Assembly: GCA_034678415.1 (NCBI GenBank)
Contig: JAXDBV010000341.1
Span: 1-22,936 of the forward strand
Reading direction: 5' to 3'
Length of the DNA stretch: 22,936 nt
DNA from: JAXDBV01 sp034678415
GTDB lineage: Bacteria; Bacteroidota; Bacteroidia; Bacteroidales; VadinHA17
The notes under the pieces were generated by a model. It was not told the DNA's origin and did no database searches. It saw only the letters and a program-made list of their open reading frames with translations. This document shows, piece after piece, positions 16,818-22,936 of the stretch (the first letter of the stretch is position 1; each line of letters starts with the position of its first letter). A program made the position numbers and the translations under genes.

Positions 16818-18320
16818 ATGGATTTCAAGAGAAGTCTCCTGCCGGCCCTCGTCCTCACCGGTGCCCTCGCCGAACCCGGCATCATACTGTCACAGCATCC
16901 GGCCCTGAATGTGCTCCTTTTTACCGCCGATGACCTGGATAAATATTCCCTCGGATGCTATGGATCAACGGTGCCTGATATCTCACCCAACATCGACAGG
17001 TTTGCAGCGGAGGGTATTCGGTTCTCCCATGCCTATATTAACGCTTCTATCTGTGTGCCCAGCCGGGGAATATTGTGTACGGGACTGTACGGCCACAACA
17101 GCGGTGTGACGGGATTCGTAAAAATGCCCGAAGAGAAAAACCAGGTACCCCTGGTCATGGAGATTCTCAGAGATCACGGATACAATGTCGGTGTGCTGGG
17201 AAAAGTGGAACACTCAACACCCAAAAGCGGCTTTACATGGGACTATTCGGCCGATGCCCCTCAGCTGGGTCAGGGGAAATGTCCCACATTATACTACCGG
17301 CATGCAGTACAGTTTTTTAAGAAATGCACGGACTCGGGCAAACCGTTTTATTTCATGGTGAATTCCCACGATCCCCATCGCCCGTATTTCAACCCTGATG
17401 AGCCACTGAGAGCAGGTATGGAACCACCATCACGCACCTATGCTGAAACGGAAATCGAAGTGCCACCCTTCCTTCCCGATCTGCCCGCCATCAGAAAAGA
17501 ACTCAGCTGGTATTTTAACTCGGTAAAACGCCTGGATGATACCTTCGGAAAGGTGATGCAGGCTCTGGAGGAAAGCGGGTACAAGGAAAATACCCTAGTG
17601 ATCTTCATCTCTGATAACGGCATAGCTGTTCCTTTTGCCAAAGCCAATACTTACAGGGCGAGCAACCATACCCCCTGGATCGTCCGATGGCCGGGAATGG
17701 TCCATCCGGGCTCGGTAGACCACCAGCATCTGATCTCCGAGGTGGAATACCTGCCTACCATACTCGATGCCCTCGATATAAATCCTCCCCGGAACATGGA
17801 CGGGAGATCGCACCTTGACCTGTACCTTTCAGAAAACCATCCTTCAGATAAATGGGTATTTACTCAGATTGACAACCTTCTGAGAGGAGGCCCTGTCCCA
17901 ATGAGAAGCATCCAGAACCATGAGTACGTTTATATCTTCAATGCCTGGTCTGACGGCGAAAGGATGTATTACAACCAGAATGAAGGGATGACCATGGATG
18001 CCATGGAAAAAGAGGCTGCCCGCAATACAGATATTGCCGGAAGGGTAAAAATGTTCCGTTTCAGGGAGCCGGAAGAGTTCTATGATCTGCGATCCGATCC
18101 CGGATGTATAAATAACTGCATGGGCAATCCGGCATACAATCGTCAGATTGGCAGGATGCAGCATCAAATGAGAAAGTATATGAAGAGGTCGCACGATCCC
18201 CTGCTTCCTGTTTTTATCAACCGTAATGATGATGAACGGATGCTCCGGGAATTTTACAGGGCGTATCCGGGCGCTGTCGTATTTGATGAAAACAAGGCCG
18301 GATATACCAAAAGCCGTTAA
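16818..18320 (+). CDS. Sulfamidase-like (SGSH-type) sulfatase, Cys-type
   Basis: 500 aa. Active-site Cys79 in SICVPSRGILCTG (formylglycine precursor), Asp pair in FTADDLDKYS, Asp266-Asn267 in ISDNGIAVPFAK. The blocks NSHDPHRPYFNP, VPPFLPDLPAIRKELSWYFNSVKRLDD and PFAKANTYRASNHTPWIVRWPG match the heparan N-sulfatase (SGSH) branch closely, including the order DPHR, VPPFLPD, SDNG. At the GKxH position it has GKVEH (Lys129, His132), one residue longer than GKWH. The N-terminal hydrophobic stretch (LLPALVLTGALA) suggests Sec export, with a modest signal and no lipobox. It is distantly paralogous to the protein at 10933; two such enzymes in one locus may target different N- or O-sulfated hexosamines. 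34 bp follow the previous gene and 74 bp precede the next. N-sulfatase activity is inferred, not shown. Confidence 0.93.
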   Translation: MDFKRSLLPALVLTGALAEPGIILSQHPALNVLLFTADDLDKYSLGCYGSTVPDISPNIDRFAAEGIRFSHAYINASICVPSRGILCTGLYGHNSGVTGFVKMPEEKNQVPLVMEILRDHGYNVGVLGKVEHSTPKSGFTWDYSADAPQLGQGKCPTLYYRHAVQFFKKCTDSGKPFYFMVNSHDPHRPYFNPDEPLRAGMEPPSRTYAETEIEVPPFLPDLPAIRKELSWYFNSVKRLDDTFGKVMQALEESGYKENTLVIFISDNGIAVPFAKANTYRASNHTPWIVRWPGMVHPGSVDHQHLISEVEYLPTILDALDINPPRNMDGRSHLDLYLSENHPSDKWVFTQIDNLLRGGPVPMRSIQNHEYVYIFNAWSDGERMYYNQNEGMTMDAMEKEAARNTDIAGRVKMFRFREPEEFYDLRSDPGCINNCMGNPAYNRQIGRMQHQMRKYMKRSHDPLLPVFINRNDDERMLREFYRAYPGAVVFDENKAGYTKSR

Positions 18321-18394
18321 AATGACAGCGTAAAAAATGTGTTTCCGGAAAAAAGGAGTATAACGATGTTTATTCGCAACCAAAATATTTATCC

Positions 18395-19888
18395 ATGCGT
18401 ATAATAAATAAGGGTGTTTTTTCTCAATGTTGTACGTTAACAACCGCCGTGTTGACCGGTGGTGCCGTACTGCCTGCCTGTTCTCCCGCTCCACCTGACG
18501 GCACAGGGAAACCCAATTTTATCATTATTCTCACCGATGACCAGGGATACGGTGATCTGGGATGCTACGGCTCACCCGACATCCGTACCCCTGCTATCGA
18601 CCGTATGGCACGTGAAGGGATCAGGTTTACCGGTTTCTATGCGGCGCCGTTTTCGGCTCCTTCCAGAGCGCAACTTATGACGGGCTGTTATCCTGCCCGT
18701 GTGAGCCATGCAAGAAACCCGGGTCCGTCATCTCCTTTCGGATTGCATCCTTCCGAAATCACGATCGCTGAGTTGCTCAGGCAACAGGGCTATGCCACCA
18801 TGTGTATAGGGAAATGGCACCTGGGCGATGCGCCTGACTTCCTGCCCACAAGCCAGGGATTCGACCGCTATCTCGGGATCCCGTTCTCGAACGATATGTG
18901 GCGATATCATCCCAGAATGCAACCGCAAGAGAGCGAGGACAGCCTGATGAGAGCCATCCGTCAACGGGCCGACTATACAGGCTTTGCCGGACAGGGCTCA
19001 TACTATCCTCCCGGTGGTGGCTTTCCCAACGACCTGCCACTCATGTTAAACGATAGTGTCATTGAACTGAATCCCGATCAGGAACAACTTACTGTCCGCT
19101 ATACCAGTGCCGCCCTCGCTTTCATCGAGGAAAACAAAAACCGGCCTTTTTTTCTCTACCTGGCTCATAACAAGCCCCATGTTCCCCTCTTCACTGCGGA
19201 AGAATTTAAAGGGAAATCTTTCCGCGGCCTGTACGGAGATGTTATGATGGAAATTGACAGGAGCGTGGGCACCATCATCGACCACCTCATTCACCTTGGA
19301 CTTGATAAGCAAACCATGGTTGTTTTCGTCAGCGATAATGGTCCCTGGCTGCAGTACGGGATCGACGGCGGTTCGGCCGGGCCCCTGCGCGATGGCAAAG
19401 GCTCTGTTTATGAAGGCGGGATGAGAGTTCCTGCCATCTTCTGGTGGCCGGGAAAGATCCCTGCAGACCGGGTCACCGGTGCCGTGGCAGGCAACCTCGA
19501 TCTGTTACCAACACTGGCAGGCCTGGCCGGTGCTTCGCTCCCTCCCGGCAGGATCATTGACGGGTGTGACATATGGCCCATGCTCTCAGGGATGAATCCC
19601 GAAAGCCCTCATGAATATTTTCACTATATGGCAGGAAGCCCTGAAGGACAGGTTAACTACCGGGGCATCCGCGATAACCGGTGGAAATTACTCGTCACCA
19701 TCGACAATGACGGTAATATGCATGGGAGTGAATTGTATGACCTGGGCTCTGATGCTGGCGAACGGTTCAACCGACTCGACTGGCACCCTGACGTGGTGCA
19801 ACGGCTGACACGGGAAGCGCAAACGTTTTATAACGACCTGATCATAAATATCCGGCCGGCCGGGAAAAGGAATGAACAGCACCGTTGA
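18395..19888 (+). CDS. Arylsulfatase A-type sulfatase, Ser-type (SxPSR), lipoprotein
   Basis: 497 aa. Lipobox LPAC (Cys29). The formylglycine precursor is serine: Ser87 in PFSAPSRAQLMTG, codon TCG at 18653-18655. Asp pair in LTDDQGYGD, Lys140-Trp-His142 in GKWHLG, Asp314-Asn315 in VSDNGPWLQYG, then GSAGPLRDGKGSVYEGGMRVP. It resembles the Cys-type sulfatase at 4509 across the protein (LGIPFSNDMW versus LGLPYSNDMW, GDVMMEIDRSVG versus GDVMMELDWSVG), so the two look like paralogues that differ at the catalytic precursor. A longer insert at about 168-218 (PRMQPQESEDSLMRA onward, then a Gly/Pro-rich YYPPGGGFPND) may alter substrate choice. Its last 4 bases overlap a potential TTG start of the next frame, but the next gene more likely begins at 19906. 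Confidence 0.95.
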   Translation: MRIINKGVFSQCCTLTTAVLTGGAVLPACSPAPPDGTGKPNFIIILTDDQGYGDLGCYGSPDIRTPAIDRMAREGIRFTGFYAAPFSAPSRAQLMTGCYPARVSHARNPGPSSPFGLHPSEITIAELLRQQGYATMCIGKWHLGDAPDFLPTSQGFDRYLGIPFSNDMWRYHPRMQPQESEDSLMRAIRQRADYTGFAGQGSYYPPGGGFPNDLPLMLNDSVIELNPDQEQLTVRYTSAALAFIEENKNRPFFLYLAHNKPHVPLFTAEEFKGKSFRGLYGDVMMEIDRSVGTIIDHLIHLGLDKQTMVVFVSDNGPWLQYGIDGGSAGPLRDGKGSVYEGGMRVPAIFWWPGKIPADRVTGAVAGNLDLLPTLAGLAGASLPPGRIIDGCDIWPMLSGMNPESPHEYFHYMAGSPEGQVNYRGIRDNRWKLLVTIDNDGNMHGSELYDLGSDAGERFNRLDWHPDVVQRLTREAQTFYNDLIINIRPAGKRNEQHR

Positions 19889-19905
19889 AAACCCGATGGA
19901 AAAGT

Positions 19906-21417
19906 ATGAAAACAAATAAACATGTGAAGCTTCCTGGCCATCAGCCAGCCGTGCTTGATCGCCGCACATTTATCCGGCGTTCATCGGCCGTTGTCATGGG
20001 AGGAATCATTGCTTCCACACTGCCCGTGAGGGGACTGAATAAAAAGAAGAAACGGCCCCGTAACGTCCTGGTGTTGATGTCCGATCAGCATGGACCCGAT
20101 GATATTGGTGTTTTTGGCAACATTAACGCATTAACACCCACCCTCGACAGCCTTACCTCCTCCGGTTACAGCCTCCGGCAGTCCTATTGCCAGAGCCCGG
20201 TATGTGTGGCCAGCAGGAACTCCGTGCTCAACGGATGCTACCCCCATTCGAACGGCGTCATTTCCAATGCCTTTTCAGGGAATACAACATTACTTTCATT
20301 CCCTCAGGTGCTCCGGCAGAACGGATACATCACGGCCTGCTTCGGTAAATTACATACTCCCGGGAGGGAAATGCTTGACTGGGACGTTTGTATCGAGGAT
20401 AAAGTGAGACCGGTGGCCGATCTGGCACATGATGGTATCGTGCTATCAGGTATCGCCAACCTGACACGGGATCCGACCATTGGAGCGCCCGACCCATACC
20501 CGAAAACCACCACCTTGGAATGGCTGGCGAAAGAAAATACCATACACTTCATGCGGCAACACAGAGACAGGCCATGGTTGATACAGTGTTCCATGAATAA
20601 GCCCCACCCACCCTTTCAACCACCGCGTGAATACTGGGACCGAATCGACCGGTCAAAGCTGGAGATCCCAGCATTCCCAGAGAACGACCTGGATGACGCA
20701 GATCCCCGGTATGTAAGGCTGATGAAAAACAGGGGGACGTGGAACATGCCCGTCGAACAGATCCTCAACGGGATGCAGGGTTACTACGGCAATATCGCCT
20801 TCGTTGACGATATGTTCAGGGAAGTATTAAACGAACTGGAACACCTGAACCTGCAGGAGAATACCCTGATCATATATCTTGCCGACCACGGTGAGATGCT
20901 TCACAGACATGGGTTGTGGACAAAATTCGTGTTCTTCGATGCCTCCGTCAGGGTACCGTTAATCCTTAGCATGCCGGGGATTATTGACACGGGTAAAGAA
21001 TCCCATGCGCTTGTTGAGCTTGTTGACCTGTTCCCCACTATTATGGAACTCACCGGCTGTGAAACACCGGCGACCGTTCAGGGAAAATCGCTGGTGCCGC
21101 TCCTTCAGGGAAAAACGAAGCATCATCGCAATACCGTCCATAGCGAATTCCCCCTGCCGGGGAAAAACACACCCGGAGGAGCATATCATGCCACCATGAT
21201 GCTGTTCGACGGACGGTATAAACTGATCGACAACGGCCCCGAAGTGTCGCCCGAACTATACGACCATGCGAACGACCCGGATGAGTTCCGGAATATTGCC
21301 GCTGATCCGGAACAACAACAGAGGGTTAGTGCCATGCTTGCTGAGGTCAGAAGCTGGCATAACCATGACGCGGTACCGGTACAACCGCGGGTAAGGGATG
21401 TACGACAGGAAGGATAA
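19906..21417 (+). CDS. Tat-exported sulfatase with CxASR motif
   Basis: 503 aa from ATG 19906. The frame is also open to a TTG at 19885 that overlaps the previous stop, but ATG puts the signal in normal register. The N-terminus has a twin-arginine signal: DRRTFIRRSS (Arg19-Arg20, Phe22) followed by the hydrophobic AVVMGGIIASTLPV. Its neighbours with clear signals use Sec or lipoprotein routes. Sulfatase features: MSDQHGPDDIG (Asp-Gln at the metal site), Cys100 in PVCVASRNSVLNG (Ala replaces Pro of CxPSR, an accepted variant), Lys148-Leu-His150 in GKLHTPG, and Asp327-His328 in LADHGEMLHRHGLW. The SDQ, DHGE and HGLWTK features place it with the choline-sulfatase/iduronate-2-sulfatase-like branch, unlike the ARSA- and SGSH-like neighbours; some relatives act on phosphonate or phosphate esters, so sulfatase activity is likely rather than certain. 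It ends 77 bp before the interrupted sulfatase. Confidence 0.92.
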   Translation: MKTNKHVKLPGHQPAVLDRRTFIRRSSAVVMGGIIASTLPVRGLNKKKKRPRNVLVLMSDQHGPDDIGVFGNINALTPTLDSLTSSGYSLRQSYCQSPVCVASRNSVLNGCYPHSNGVISNAFSGNTTLLSFPQVLRQNGYITACFGKLHTPGREMLDWDVCIEDKVRPVADLAHDGIVLSGIANLTRDPTIGAPDPYPKTTTLEWLAKENTIHFMRQHRDRPWLIQCSMNKPHPPFQPPREYWDRIDRSKLEIPAFPENDLDDADPRYVRLMKNRGTWNMPVEQILNGMQGYYGNIAFVDDMFREVLNELEHLNLQENTLIIYLADHGEMLHRHGLWTKFVFFDASVRVPLILSMPGIIDTGKESHALVELVDLFPTIMELTGCETPATVQGKSLVPLLQGKTKHHRNTVHSEFPLPGKNTPGGAYHATMMLFDGRYKLIDNGPEVSPELYDHANDPDEFRNIAADPEQQQRVSAMLAEVRSWHNHDAVPVQPRVRDVRQEG

Positions 21418-21494
21418 TAAGGATGGATCGTAATAATATAAAACCGGATGATGAATATTTTATAAAAAGATTTTTTCTCACCAATAACTACATC

Positions 21495-22841
21495 ATGAAA
21501 AAGCAAATAAGTTACTGTGGTAACGGATTCCTGGCCACCGGAATCCTGGCCACCGGTTTAGTGGCAGCTTGCACATGCACTGTCAAAACAGGCAATACGG
21601 ATAAGCCTAATTTCATTATCATCTTTACTGATGACCATGGTTATAATGATCTTGGCTGTTTTGGTTCAGAAACGATCGAAACACCTAGGATTGACAAGAT
21701 GGCCTCTGAGGGCATAAAAATGACCAGTTTCTATGCCCAGCCGGTATGTGGTCCTTCCAGAGGTGCCTTACTTACGGGCAGGTATCCGCTGAGAATCGGA
21801 GGTGGATGGTTGACACGATCAGATGAAATTACTATTGCAGAAATGATGAAAGATGAAGGGTATGCAACCGCATGTATCGGCAAATGGGATATTTCCCAGC
21901 GGAAGTACCAGGAAGGACTTGTTCCTAATGACCAGGGTTTTGATTATTACTTCGGAACACTTGGAGCCAATGACAGGGGCAAGGTTATAATTTACCGTAA
22001 CAGGGATTCCCTCTACCTGACCGAAGATATGTCATCGCTGACAAAAATGTACACCGACGAAGCGCTTGAATTCATTAAAAAGAAGAAAAACGAGCCGTTC
22101 TTTCTTTAACTGGCTCATACGATGACGCATGTAGTCATGGATGCCTCACCACAGTTCAAGGGAAAATCCAGGGGGGAATTGTACGGGGATGTTGTGGAAG
22201 AAATTGACTGGAATGTTGGCCGGATCATTGATTTGCTTACCGAACTCAGACTGGATAAAAACACGTATGTTCTTTTCTTCAGCGACAACGGTCCCTGGTC
22301 CAATAAGGAGGAGTTCTACCGTAAGACACATGGAAGCAAAGCAACAGGCAATGCTTATTCGCTAAGAAGTGCCAAAGGTTCGCCATATGAAGGGGGATTC
22401 AGGGTACCATGTGTTTTTTGGGCTCCCGGTAACATACCGGCCGGGAAGGTATGTGATGGACTGATGGCTACACTGGATATCTTTCCAACCATAGCCAGAC
22501 GGGCCGGAGGAGTGGTCCCGGGTGACAGGGTGATGGATGGATATGACCAAAGCGACTTGATCCTTGGAAAGACCGAAGTGAGTGCCAGGGATGTATTTTA
22601 TTATCATGTGAAAGGTGAATTGCAGGCGGTAAGAAAAGGCAAATGGAAACTGGTGCTCCCAGGAACGACCATGAGATACGTTTATGTGTTGGATCCTGAA
22701 AGGACAGTCCCTGAGTTGTATGATCTGGAAAATGATATTTCAGAACAGCACAATCTCGCGGATAAATATCCGGATATTCTTAAGGAAATGATGGACCTGG
22801 CCAAAAATGGTCCTAATGATCCTGCAAATACAGGGCCCTAA
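21495..22841 (+). pseudogene. Arylsulfatase A-type sulfatase interrupted by one in-frame TAA (GKWD variant)
   Basis: One frame of 448 codons plus stop, broken only by TAA at 22107-22109 (codon 205). After it the same frame continues without shift to 22841. Around the stop it reads PFFL-stop-LAHTMTHVV, where relatives in this window have PFFIYMPHTMAHVP and PFFLYLAHNKPHVP, so a Tyr codon (TAT or TAC) changed to TAA by one base. The N-terminal part has lipobox VAAC (Cys26), FTDDHGYND, Cys85 in PVCGPSR and GKWDISQ (Lys130, Asp132 where His is usual). The C-terminal part has GDVVEEIDWNVG, SDNGPW (Asp264-Asn265), SPYEGGFRVP and LYDLENDISEQHN. Start chosen at ATG 21495, because the upstream ATG at 21423 would add a charged 24-residue leader before the signal. 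A restart at ATG 22122 would lack the nucleophile. A recent mutation, sequencing error or stop readthrough are all possible. Confidence 0.9.
21525..21554 (+). repeat. 15-bp tandem duplication inside the signal peptide code
   Basis: Two adjacent 15-mers, GGATTCCTGGCCACC (21525-21539) and GGAATCCTGGCCACC (21540-21554), differ at one base and encode GFLAT and GILAT. The duplication stays in frame and lengthens the hydrophobic core of the lipoprotein signal of the interrupted sulfatase. Confidence 0.8.
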
Positions 22842-22936
22842 GAATAAATGACAGGTAGCCTTCAGGTTGTCGAGTCGGGCAGACTGTTTTATGACAGACA
22901 TGTCGTTCCTGCAGACTTTACCCGGTTTCTGTCAGT
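22842..22936 (+). other. Window end after the last sulfatase; no supported gene
   Basis: A frame opens at ATG 22848 and is still open at the window end (29 codons, beginning MTGSLQVVESGRL), but it lacks a signal-like start and is too short to judge. No terminator hairpin is evident after 22841. Confidence 0.25.

Noticed and set aside
17844..18494. 216-codon minus-strand open frame spanning two sulfatase ends and their gap
   Set aside because: It overlaps two well-supported genes on the other strand, and its sequence is rich in His and Ile without domain or signal motifs.
19885..19905. TTG start for the Tat sulfatase, giving a 4-bp overlap with the previous gene
   Set aside because: ATG at 19906 gives a normal Tat signal with the twin Arg near residue 19; TTG only adds seven residues. 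Not excluded, since the overlap would allow coupling.
21423..21494. Upstream ATG for the last sulfatase
   Set aside because: It would place a 24-residue charged segment before a standard lipoprotein signal; ATG 21495 fits the signal and follows A/T-rich sequence.
1..22936. CRISPR arrays, tRNA or rRNA genes, insertion sequences, attachment sites
   Set aside because: No regularly spaced repeats, cloverleaf-like segments, transposase motifs or terminal inverted repeats were seen on either strand by eye.

Overview
The window looks like part of a Bacteroidota (probably Bacteroidales or a related environmental lineage) glycan-degradation locus. All recognisable genes are on the + strand. They encode exported proteins, several with lipoprotein signals, and the families (S1 sulfatases, GH20, GH116/DUF608, GH172/DUF2961) typically cluster in polysaccharide-utilisation loci of this phylum. 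Start codons are preceded by A/T-rich sequence rather than Shine-Dalgarno motifs, and one intergenic region carries a good match to the Bacteroidota promoter (TTTG, 20 nt, TAnnTTTG). The phylum is inferred from these traits; no marker gene is present.

Layout. 2-502: C-terminal end of a sulfatase cut by the window edge, followed 15 bp later by a GH20 beta-N-acetylhexosaminidase (518-2149). 2150-2917: 768 bp with no convincing gene but with a promoter candidate. 2918-4105: a short GH172/DUF2961 protein. 4106-4508: 403 bp without a gene. From 4509 to 22841 there is a tight co-directional run: ARSA-type sulfatase, GH116/DUF608 enzyme, a second and longer GH172/DUF2961 protein (ATGA overlap), sulfamidase-like sulfatase, second GH116/DUF608 enzyme, Ser-type sulfatase, second sulfamidase-like sulfatase, second Ser-type sulfatase, Tat-exported CxASR sulfatase, and a final sulfatase interrupted by one in-frame TAA.

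Working together. Eight sulfatase genes (one partial, one interrupted) would strip sulfate esters, and perhaps N-sulfates, from a heavily sulfated glycan. GH20 would remove terminal beta-HexNAc, the GH116-type enzymes beta-linked glucose-like, xylose-like or GlcNAc residues, and the GH172 proteins furanosides such as alpha-D-arabinofuranosides or alpha-D-fructofuranosides. The combination suggests a multiply sulfated glycan containing amino sugar and possibly furanose. The actual substrate cannot be read from the sequence. No SusC/SusD pair, regulator, polysaccharide lyase, endo-acting hydrolase or sulfatase-maturing radical SAM enzyme is visible here; they would have to lie outside.

Most notable: Cys-type and Ser-type sulfatases in one operon, including a close-looking pair with opposite precursors; the single nonsense codon in the last sulfatase, exactly where its relatives carry Tyr; unusual residues at the usual active-site Lys-x-His position in three sulfatases; and paired paralogues of two under-characterised hydrolase families.
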